A stretch of 55,496 nucleotides of DNA. It comes from Deltaproteobacteria bacterium (GTDB lineage Bacteria > Desulfobacterota > Desulfarculia > Adiutricales > Adiutricaceae). Numbering within the stretch: position 1 is the stretch's first letter; each line of letters begins with the position of its first letter. Location of the stretch: the NCBI GenBank assembly GCA_031264145.1, contig JAISEK010000052.1, positions 1 to 55,496 of the forward strand, given 5' to 3'. Shown here in pieces: positions 25,507 to 33,301 of this stretch. Below the pieces are notes generated by a model that was not told where the DNA came from, searched no databases, and was given only the letters and a program-made list of their open reading frames with translations. The position numbers and the translations under genes are program-made.

Positions 25507-27280
25507 GAACCTGATGGGCTTCCTGCAGCAGGTCGGCAAGTCGCTGATGTTGCCAGTGGCCATCCTGCCGGTGGCCGGAATCCTTCTGGGCATCGGATCC
25601 TCCAATTTTTCCTGGATGCCTATCTTCATATCCAAGATAATGCAGGCCGGCGGGAGCATCATATTCGGCAACCTGGCCCTCATCTTCGCCGTCGGCGTCG
25701 CCCTGGGCTTCACCAAGAACGACGGTGCCGCGGCCCTGTCGGCGGTGGTGGGCTACATCGTCATGGTCGCCACCCTCGGTGCCATGGGCGTCTACGTCCT
25801 GGGCCTGGATCCTAGTCCAGGGGCCGGGCAAATGCAGTCTATTCTTGGCCTCCCGTCCATAGACACCGGCGTCTTCGGCGGCATACTGTCGGGGGGGATA
25901 GCGGCGGCCCTATTTAACCGCTTTTACCGCATAGAGCTGCCGTCGTACCTGGCCTTCTTCGCTGGCAAGAGGTTCGTGCCCATCATCACCGGGTTCGCCT
26001 CCATAATCCTGGGGGCGTCTCTCAGCTACGTGTGGCCCCCGGTCCAGGCCAAGATACTTCTCTTCTCCAACTGGGCCGCCTATTCCAACCCGGTCATGGC
26101 CGGCAGCCTGTACGGCCTTGTGGAGAGGCTTTTGTTGCCCTTTGGCCTCCACCACGCCTGGAACGTCCCTTTCTTCTTCGAGATAGGGTCGTTCATCGAT
26201 CCGGCGACAGGGCAGGAGGTCCACGGGGACATAACCAGGTTCTTCGCCCGGGACCCCACGGCCGGTATCCTCTCCGGGGGCTTCCTGATCAAGATGTGGG
26301 GCCTGCCGGCGGCGGCCATAGCCATGTGGCACTCGGCCAAGCCCGAGAACAGGCTCCGGGTGAGCAGCATCATGCTCTCGGCGGCCCTGACCTCCGTCCT
26401 GACCGGCATCACCGAGCCCATCGAGTTCTCCTTCATGTTTGTGGCCCCTGTCCTCTACGTCCTGCACGCCGTCATCACCAGCTTCGCCTTCGCCCTCCTG
26501 AACGTCATGGGAGCGCACATCGGCTACACCTTCTCCCAGGGGGGCCTGGATTTGGCCCTCTACTACGCCATAGACACCAAGCCCTGGCTGACCTTCGTCT
26601 TCGGCCCCATGTTCGCCTTGGGCTATTACTCTCTCTTCAGGGTCTTCATCCGCGTCTTCGACGTCAAGACCCCAGGTCGCGAGGAGACCGACGCCGAGGG
26701 CCTAGGGGACTTCCATGGCTCTGAGCTGGCCCGCCAGCTGGTCCTGGCCTTTGGGGGTAAGAGCAACATCACCAACCTCGACTCCTGCATAACCAGGCTC
26801 AGGATCTCTGTGGCCAACCCCTCCCTTGTCAACGCCCCCCGGCTCAAGGAACTGGGTGCCGCCGGCGTGGTCGAGGCCGGCAACGCCGTCCAGGCCATCT
26901 ACGGCACCAGGGCGGGCAACCTCATGACTGAGATGCACGAGTACATGCTGGGCTCCGGCAGCGAGGCCGAGCTGACGCCGGAGCAGGTTGCCGCCCTGGG
27001 CGGGAAGGCTGCGCCAGCCGAAAAGACCGCAGAAGAGGTCGTGGCCCCGGTCCAGGAAGGCGAGCTCAAGGTCATCCGTCTGGCCCTGGGAGGACAGGAG
27101 AATATCATCGGCTCCATGCCTCTGGCCAAGACCAGGCTGGCAGTGGCCTTGAAGGATCGCTCCTTGATGCGGCCTGAACTGGCTGCGAAGCTTCCCATCG
27201 CCTTCTTCGTGCCCCAGGAGGGAAGCGAGATCCATGTCCTGGTTGGCCCGCACCCGGAGCGCTACAATGCCCTGGCCTAG
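25499..27280 (+). CDS. ptsG: PTS glucose transporter IICB with a second, degenerate IIB
   Basis: The 593-residue membrane protein closely follows the layout and motifs of E. coli Pts[53 protein letters not shown] and [19 protein letters not shown] domain has phospho-Cys430 ([10 protein letters not shown]). Unlike PtsG it continues through a Glu/Ala linker to a further domain (about 522-593) that aligns with IIB but has Ala where the cysteine should be. It starts with GTG at 25499, overlapping the upstream gene by 8 bases, with AAGGAGG 8 bases before it. It should import and phosphorylate glucose using the upstream fusion protein. Confidence 0.93.
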   Translation: MFKNLMGFLQQVGKSLMLPVAILPVAGILLGIGSSNFSWMPIFISKIMQAGGSIIFGNLALIFAVGVALGFTKNDGAAALSAVVGYIVMVATLGAMGVYVLGLDPSPGAGQMQSILGLPSIDTGVFGGILSGGIAAALFNRFYRIELPSYLAFFAGKRFVPIITGFASIILGASLSYVWPPVQAKILLFSNWAAYSNPVMAGSLYGLVERLLLPFGLHHAWNVPFFFEIGSFIDPATGQEVHGDITRFFARDPTAGILSGGFLIKMWGLPAAAIAMWHSAKPENRLRVSSIMLSAALTSVLTGITEPIEFSFMFVAPVLYVLHAVITSFAFALLNVMGAHIGYTFSQGGLDLALYYAIDTKPWLTFVFGPMFALGYYSLFRVFIRVFDVKTPGREETDAEGLGDFHGSELARQLVLAFGGKSNITNLDSCITRLRISVANPSLVNAPRLKELGAAGVVEAGNAVQAIYGTRAGNLMTEMHEYMLGSGSEAELTPEQVAALGGKAAPAEKTAEEVVAPVQEGELKVIRLALGGQENIIGSMPLAKTRLAVALKDRSLMRPELAAKLPIAFFVPQEGSEIHVLVGPHPERYNALA

Positions 27281-28369
27281 CGGCTTTTCCAGGAACCACT
27301 TATACGGGGGCTCCATAATTTCGTCCAGACCTTGGCCGGGAGCGTGAGCCAAGGACAGCCATGCTTAGGCGCATACAGCGGATAATATCCTGCTTCGTTT
27401 TTTGGGCGGGGAGATGGTGGAGCCAGGAAGACACCGGACATGTTCCTGCCGCCATCTCCGAGAAGCCCAAGGCCTGGGCCACTTGGAATGCTTGACCTGG
27501 CGGGAAGTCCAGGAAAATCATCAAACAGGGTTTCGGTCTGCCTGGGAATGATTATTTAAATCATGCCGTAATTACAATAATAAAGCACTAAATATAATTT
27601 TTATATTTATTATCTTGTAAATTATAAAATTTTAACATTATTACAATAAAGAATTGCAAAATAATGTTCTTCGCAATTATCCAAATTTTAATCATATTTT
27701 GTCTCAAATATGATTATTTTTTAAAATTATTTTATTGATTTTACCTAGCAAGAAGAATCAGGCCAACCTAGCCGTTGGGGTAGGGCAGGCAGTAAGGAAA
27801 ACATTCGTGTCGACCATTATAAAAATAATATCTTAAATGTTATATAGGTATAATAATAATAAACGTTAAATATTTTATATCTAGGGTTCTAATTATAACT
27901 ATTTTAATCTAATTAGTGACATATTTTAGTTGATAATATATATATTTAACAAATATATATATTATCAACTAAAATAAATAATAATTTTTTTATTATTTTT
28001 TAGCGTTACAATTAATAATAGTATTATTTAAACAATATTATATATAAAAATAAAGAAGCATACTAATATTTTATAAAATATATATCCATCAATAATTTAT
28101 CTATGAAAAATTTTAAACTCGGATCAAACTATTAAATTATAATTATTTAACTATAATATAGTATATAATGTCATTTTATAAATAATAGATTACTAAAGTT
28201 GATTAATAATGAAATTTTTTATAAAAAATAATCAATATTATTTACTGACTATTAATATTTGTCAAATTTATATTATAAATATAAGATATCTCTAACGCCA
28301 TAATTTATCTTTACTCATCTTCTTTATCCAAAATTTTGGTCTTAAATCATAAACAAAACTGAAAACATA
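27281..28369. other. 1.1-kb AT-rich gene desert
   Basis: The first 260 bases are GC-rich and contain a hairpin CCTTGGC...GCCAAGG (27331-27355) without a T run. From about 27540 to 28340 the DNA is almost wholly A/T and has no coding frame. It contains a 55-base perfect palindrome (27922-27976) and a second smaller one (AAATAATAA/TTATTATTT, about 27977-27999). Confidence 0.7.
27922..27976. repeat. 26-bp perfect inverted repeat with 3-base loop
   Basis: TATTTTAGTTGATAATATAT... on the left is matched exactly by its reverse complement on the right, 26 bp per arm around the loop AAC. It lies in the middle of the AT-rich desert, far from either flanking gene. Confidence 0.95.
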
Positions 28370-29317
28370 GTGGTCCTCGATGGGGCTCTTGTTAACCCTG
28401 GGGATTTGTCCTGGGAACCACTGGCGGCTTTGGGCAGGCTGGAGGTCCATGAGCGCACGCCAAGGACCCTGGTGGCGGTGCGCCTAAGGGAGGCCACCGT
28501 GGCCTTGACCGGCCTGGCCTCCATTGGGGCGGGCATCTTTGACCAGTGCCCTGGTTTAAGATACATAGGGGTCCTGGCCACGGGCTACGACATGGTCGAC
28601 GTGAGGACGGCCACGGAGAGGGGCGTGACCGTCTCCAACGTACCAGGCTACGGCACCGCCGCGGTCAGCCAGCAGGCCCTGGCCCTCCTCCTGGAGATCT
28701 GCCACAACGTGGGCCGCTACAGCCAGGCCGTCCACGAGGGGGGCTGGGTATCCTCCAGGGGCTGGTGCTTTGGCGATCATCCCCTGATCGAGCTCGAGGG
28801 CCTGACCATGGGCGTGGTCGGCCTTGGTCGCATCGGCCAGGCCATGGCCAGGATGGCCCGGGCCATGGGCATGGAGGTCATGGCAGACCAGGAACACCCC
28901 GCTGCCTGGCCTGGGCCCTTGGCAGATTACGTTCCCCTGGCCGAACTTCTGGCCAGCTCCGACGTGATATGCCTAAGCTGCCCACTTGGGGAATCCAACA
29001 TGGAAATGATCAACCGGGAAACAATCTCGGGGATGAAGGACGGGGTGATAATCATCAACGTAGCAAGGGGTGGCCTGGTGAATGACCTGGCTCTTGCCCA
29101 GGCCCTTGAGTCGGGCAAGGTCAGGGCCGCCGGCCTGGACGTGGTCTCCAGCGAACCCCTTAGGCCGGGGGATCCGCTTTATGGGGCCAAGAACTGCTTC
29201 ATCACGCCGCATGTGGCCGGGACGGGCCGAAAGAGCCGCCAGAGGCTTTTGGACGTGGCCGTTTCCAACCTGCGCCATTTCCTTGGCGGCCGGCCGGCCA
29301 ACCTGGTCAATCCCTGA
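28370..29317 (+). CDS. D-2-hydroxyacid dehydrogenase (glycerate dehydrogenase-like)
   Basis: This 315-residue NAD-dependent dehydrogenase reduces a 2-keto acid such as hydroxypyruvate or glyoxylate to the D-hydroxy acid. The Rossmann motif is GVVGLGRIGQAMARMARAMG, the catalytic Arg is in NVARGGLVND, the Glu in SSEPL and the His in ITPHVAG. The only usual start codon is GTG 28370, but codons upstream of it (...ENI) extend the expected first beta strand (xxIVVLDG). The true start may therefore be a rare ATC/ATA at 28346-28349 or may have been lost. No ribosome site is visible and the upstream DNA is AT-rich. It stands alone. Confidence 0.82.
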   Translation: MVLDGALVNPGDLSWEPLAALGRLEVHERTPRTLVAVRLREATVALTGLASIGAGIFDQCPGLRYIGVLATGYDMVDVRTATERGVTVSNVPGYGTAAVSQQALALLLEICHNVGRYSQAVHEGGWVSSRGWCFGDHPLIELEGLTMGVVGLGRIGQAMARMARAMGMEVMADQEHPAAWPGPLADYVPLAELLASSDVICLSCPLGESNMEMINRETISGMKDGVIIINVARGGLVNDLALAQALESGKVRAAGLDVVSSEPLRPGDPLYGAKNCFITPHVAGTGRKSRQRLLDVAVSNLRHFLGGRPANLVNP

Positions 29318-29369
29318 CCTGGGCCAGGTCCGCCTCTCTCGCATCCAACGGGAGTGGCCTTCGAACTAG

Positions 29370-29609
29370 TCAGTCGCCTTCCAGCTCGGCCGATTCCAGG
29401 CTGAAGTCAAATTTGTGGCGGATGGAGTCGAAAAAGTACTTTCCTTGCGACTCAGCCTCCTTCAGCTCATCCCAGATTTCCCGTGGGACGTTATGATAGA
29501 AGTGCGTGTTGCCATTTTTGAACAATATTTCTAACAATTTTTTTTCAAAGGTATACTTTAATCGATGTATTAGACTGGATTTATTTGAAAAAGATATATC
29601 AAAAGACAT
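29370..29609 (-). CDS. KTSC-domain small protein
   Basis: The 79-residue protein matches the KTSC domain pattern: a short strand with SSLIHRLKYTFEKKLLEI, then FKNGNTHFYHNVP and a helix ending GKYFFDSIRHKFDF. KTSC domains occur alone or on lysyl-tRNA synthetase-like and phage proteins; the function is unknown. The first half of the gene is AT-rich and the second half GC-rich. A paralogue lies about 300 bases upstream on the same strand. Confidence 0.7.
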   Translation of the reverse strand: MSFDISFSNKSSLIHRLKYTFEKKLLEILFKNGNTHFYHNVPREIWDELKEAESQGKYFFDSIRHKFDFSLESAELEGD

Positions 29610-29915
29610 TATATATACCCATTAAAAATATTAATATCTTTGCTATTATTTAGATAATAGTTAGTATAATCAATTAAAATTAAAAATACATAACTATAAC
29701 CATATATCAGTAAAGAGATAGCCTTGTAGATATGATTCACGGTATAGTATTGATAAATATTGATTTTAAGCTGGTCTAGATGGGGACTTGAACAAGAATA
29801 TAAGGCTTATTAACGAAAAAATGTGGTAATTTCAGTAAATAGTTTATATTTTAAAGTAACATCTTGAAATAGTAATATATTTATACTTAAAATTTTCTTA
29901 GACAGTGAAATATCG
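29610..29915. other. AT-rich spacer between the two KTSC genes
   Basis: I see no gene, terminator or clear promoter in this AT-rich stretch. Confidence 0.5.
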
Positions 29916-30134
29916 TTAATCTTCAAGGGTATCGAAATCATCTTGGACATAGCCTTCGTAGAATTCGTCAGGGTTAGTCGCCTCTAGAAAGTCAACCCAA
30001 ATTTCTGAAGGAACATTGCAATATGTTAATGTTTTACTTTTATGAAAATTAATTGTCAGTAATTGTTTTTCATAGTCATATTTTAACGATAGTATTAATC
30101 GAGACTCAATTGAATCACATATTTCAATACTCAT
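29916..30134 (-). CDS. KTSC-domain small protein, paralogue
   Basis: The 72-residue product has the same plan as the gene at 29370: LILSLKYDYEKQLLTINFHK, then TLTYCNVPSEIW and a short helix. The end is acidic (DDFDTLED) and lacks the basic GRYF-like finish. It is AT-rich throughout. It probably arose by duplication and has diverged strongly. Confidence 0.65.
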   Translation of the reverse strand: MSIEICDSIESRLILSLKYDYEKQLLTINFHKSKTLTYCNVPSEIWVDFLEATNPDEFYEGYVQDDFDTLED

Positions 30135-30784
30135 GATAACCCTATAATTCCAGACAAGGACGTAACACTTGATCGGGGAGGGCCAGTGCCCGCCGACGAT
30201 GGCCCGGCATTTTTAGGCTAATCCCATGTGGTCTGGCATGGCCAAATGACACTTTTGGGACTTAACTAAAGATCGAATCGACAAATTTTTGCCTTATTTA
30301 GTCTTAACTTTTAATTTATAGATCAAAAGGTCTGATAATGATTAAACAGACATGATTTGAAATCGCAAACAAAAAAATTCTATCTTGCCCATCCAGAAAT
30401 ATCAAGCCGTTTACGAAAAACCGGTCGGGGGACATCGCCGGAACTTTCCCGGCGGCGACTTGCCAAATGGCAAACCGCCTTGGGCGCAAGGAGTTTTGCC
30501 ATTCGGATTTTTGATTGGGACACCAAAATTTGGGCCATAGGTATACGGTCAGCGACGGCCGCCCTGTGGACATTGTCGTATTTCTTTTTATTAGACGTCG
30601 TACCTATTAGCTAAGTCTAGTCCCTCTCGGACCCCAAAAACCAGTGAAGGATGAATTTTTTTGATTGTGGTTTTGTTAACGATCAAAATCAGTATTTCTA
30701 CGTTAAGCAAAACAATACTCGCTGATTTATTCTTTTAGCGGTAATATCAAAGTGATGGATTTTACTGGACTCATGGCTGGATAT
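30135..30784. other. Spacer with small hairpins
   Basis: Overlapping frames on both strands at 30316-30614 give no recognisable protein and are not called. Short inverted repeats occur (CGCCGG...CCGGCG near 30434 and TTGCCA-AA-TGGCAA near 30459). The rest is AT-rich. Confidence 0.45.
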
Positions 30785-30871
30785 TGGTGCCCGGGGGGGG
30801 ACTTGAACCCCCATGACTTGTAAGTCAACGGATTTTAAGTCCGTCGTGTCTACCAATTCCACCACCCGGGC
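30785..30871 (-). tRNA. tRNA-Leu (anticodon UAA)
   Basis: The minus strand starts GCCCGGGTGGTGGAATTGG and ends with the matching CCCGGGC acceptor, discriminator A and an encoded CCA. The anticodon loop is CTTAAAA, giving UAA for Leu codon UUA. A long variable arm (TTGACTTACAAGTCA) confirms a class II leucine tRNA, and the T arm contains GTTCAAGTC. Confidence 0.97.
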
Positions 30872-30910
30872 ACAAATTGTCTGCCAACTGGCCATACAAA
30901 TCTAAGGCCT

Positions 30911-30939
30911 AATATAGTCCATTTCATCCAGACAATCAA
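30911..30939 (-). promoter_or_regulatory. Promoter of tRNA-Leu
   Basis: Minus strand: -35 TTGATT (30934-30939), 17-base spacer, -10 TATATT (30911-30916), about 40 bases before the tRNA. Confidence 0.65.
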
Positions 30940-31608
30940 GCTTCAAGCTTGGCCAACCACAGCAGTTCTAGTTTTGTATTTTTCTATAATCATCTTTAAT
31001 CATCAGTAATTATCGACAATCGTCCACATCCTCGCTTTATACCATAAGCTCCTAGGCTATTCCCCTGCCCACTGAGACATGTGTTAGTGGTTCTTCGTGT
31101 CAGTAGAATGACGAGCTTTTGTATATCTGACGAACATAACGCCTTACTCTTCCTCCGTCTCCTTACCTATTTGTCTTCAGCTTGGATACCAATATCAACA
31201 ACTTGAGGGGCCCATCCGGCTTCGGGCACTTAAAGAACATATCAATTCAAGCCTGTTAGCCGGGAAGTGAGACAAAGTGACTTTGTTCTGGAGGCCGATA
31301 TAAGCCTAAGTTGTTGGCATTGACCAGCAGGGTTGGCCAATTCTGTGCCCATCGCCAGGCTCGTCGTGGCCTGTGTCATGCGGCTGATCGGCAGAATGAG
31401 GAATTGTCGTCGATATCTCCTGGACGACAAGCGACAAAGCCACTTCGCCGAGACATGTCCGGAAATTGGATGGCCATAATCTGGAAAAAGGCCCGCCAAA
31501 CACGGCCCAGCACGTGTCCATGGCGGGGAAAGGAGGGGAGGTGGCCCTGCCCGTTGGCAATCCCTGGCACGCCGGTTACCAGGCCCGTCATCTGGGACGG
31601 AATTGGGA
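30940..31608. other. Spacer holding a MITE-like element
   Basis: No gene is supported. The segment 31191-31319 is a small element with terminal inverted repeats, listed separately. The remainder is of mixed composition and lies downstream of the DUF3089 gene. Confidence 0.5.
31191..31319. mobile_element. MITE-like element, copy A
   Basis: The left end AATATCAACAACTTGAG and right end CCTAAGTTGTTGGCATT are inverted copies of each other with few mismatches. The same ends occur at 33065-33207. The last 33 bases of the two copies agree at about 26 positions; the interiors are diverged. There is no coding capacity, so this would be a non-autonomous element or an ancient IS remnant. Confidence 0.6.
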
Positions 31609-32673
31609 TCAACGCTTCCATGTGGCCAGAAAGACGCGGGTCCGTTCCATGGCATTGTGGCGAAGATCGAAATAGTACAGCGGGATGTCGTTTTCATGCA
31701 GAACGCCGATGGGAAAATAGGCGCGGGAGGCTGGCGCGCTGCTGAAAGCTTCCCGGTCAACCGTCGAGCATATGATGGTCCCGCGCGATGGCTCATAACG
31801 GGCATCAGCCAACTGGCTAACCGCTGTCAATGTGCCGTCCGGCGCAGCAATAACGGACCCCAAAGAGCTGGCCTGGGGAATATGAGCCGTTGTCTGCGTC
31901 CATGACAGAGGATTGATGGTCACCGCCTTGGCAGTGGCAAAGGGATTGGGCCCGTCCACGCGTGCCGCTTCAGTATTGTAGGCAATGACCACCCCTACGT
32001 CCGAGGAAGAACGGGCAGGCTTGAGCCAGGGATGGGAGGCATAATCCTCAGCTGTCCACACAGCCCCTATCGTATAGGCGGCAACCATTCTGTCGTAGAC
32101 TTCCGGGTTATCGCGCATGTAATTAAACAATAGCCCCTGAAGCGCTAAGCTGCCTTGACTGTGCCCAAACAGTATAAATGGACGGCCGGAATTGTAGTGC
32201 TGTATGTAGTAATCAAAGGCGGCAATGATATCGGCGAAGGGGGCGTCCCAGTAAGGCTGCTTGCTTTTGCCGGGATCGGAAGAAAGGAGATAGGCGGCGT
32301 CCAACTGTCTGTAGAAGGGAGCGTAAACGTTGCCCACTGGCTCCAGGGCTGAGGCGCGCGTCTTGAGATAATACCTGGCCCATTGCCGCATTTCCGGATT
32401 ACTGATGTCCGCAAGAGGTATGCTTCCGGTGTTGCGCCAGGAAGTAGGATAGACAAAAAAAACGTCTACAGCCTTTGGGGAGACTCCGGGAGTGGCAGAG
32501 AGAGCCGGCGGGCAAGCAAGCCAGTTGTCTGGATCGCCATAGTCTATGGTGGATACAGGCGGAGTTGGTTGCGGGATTTCCTGGGCACGGGGAATCATAA
32601 AAGGCCCCTGGCTACTCTGGCATGCGCAAAGCGTTAGGAGCAGTGCCGCTAAGTGGATAAAAAGGAAGCGCAT
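31609..32673 (-). CDS. DUF3089 lipoprotein, alpha/beta-hydrolase fold
   Basis: The 354-residue protein has a lipoprotein signal (hydrophobic core then LTLCACQSS, lipidation at Cys). The body matches DUF3089, an alpha/beta-hydrolase-like family, with VDVFFVYPTSW, GNVYAPFYRQ and the nucleophile elbow FGHSQGSLAL; H in LHEND or a later residue may complete the triad. Substrate is unknown. The base composition is more balanced than in the GC-rich neighbours, and the gene is bracketed by two MITE-like elements. GAGG lies 6 bases before the ATG. Confidence 0.85.
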   Translation of the reverse strand: MRFLFIHLAALLLTLCACQSSQGPFMIPRAQEIPQPTPPVSTIDYGDPDNWLACPPALSATPGVSPKAVDVFFVYPTSWRNTGSIPLADISNPEMRQWARYYLKTRASALEPVGNVYAPFYRQLDAAYLLSSDPGKSKQPYWDAPFADIIAAFDYYIQHYNSGRPFILFGHSQGSLALQGLLFNYMRDNPEVYDRMVAAYTIGAVWTAEDYASHPWLKPARSSSDVGVVIAYNTEAARVDGPNPFATAKAVTINPLSWTQTTAHIPQASSLGSVIAAPDGTLTAVSQLADARYEPSRGTIICSTVDREAFSSAPASRAYFPIGVLHENDIPLYYFDLRHNAMERTRVFLATWKR

Positions 32674-33301
32674 TTCATTCCTCGATGTGTTTTCGCCATG
32701 GAGCCTGCCTAATGAGTTTAGCCTATGGTGCCCGTTTTTTCCAGCCTATCGTATCCGGTATGGTAATGATTTGCTGGATGACATTCATAGCATATTCTTT
32801 TGTGGCAAGTCTGACGGTATTATACAATTTAGCACTTAATTTTTGTGATTACGCTATTATTTTATATCTTATAAGTTTTTATTATATAACTTTCATGCCT
32901 CCACCAGTTTTTTCTCCCCAAACTGCGTTCAACAAGCTACGTGTACAATACTTTTTTTGTCCCACTTTTAGTGCTCCAGGTAGTGCGACGCAATTTCGGT
33001 CGGATCCATATACTGTTAAGTAAAAGCTCTGATAATGCGACTACTAATTTTGACATTTACAATCAATATCAACAACTTAAGTTGTCCCATCCACAGATAT
33101 GGGAAAATGGTACTCGTTTATGGCCCGTTAAATGAGGAGCAAGACGTCTGATTTTTTGCACTGGGTACCGGGACCGGATGCCGAGATTGGCTTAAGTTGT
33201 TGACATTGCTCTAAACATTATCTTCTCTATACCTGATACGACATAAGAAAACTGTTACGGAGGGCAAAATTCGAACTGCAGGGCCTGCCTCGGGCAGGGG
33301 C
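32674..33301. other. Spacer with second MITE-like element
   Basis: No gene is supported; plus-strand frames here have no recognisable protein. The spacer is AT-rich at 32760-32900, then holds the element at 33065-33207. Confidence 0.5.
33065..33207. mobile_element. MITE-like element, copy B
   Basis: The ends AATATCAACAACTTAAG and CTTAAGTTGTTGACATT form a 17-base terminal inverted repeat with one mismatch. It shares both ends and some internal words (CCCATCC near the left end) with copy A at 31191-31319. Confidence 0.65.

Noticed and set aside
30316-30614. Overlapping small frames on both strands
   Set aside because: Neither has a recognisable sequence or a ribosome site, and the coding is explained by short GC-rich inverted repeats.
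31242-31805. 187-codon minus-strand frame overlapping the end of the DUF3089 gene
   Set aside because: It overlaps the lipoprotein gene in another frame and has no family signal.
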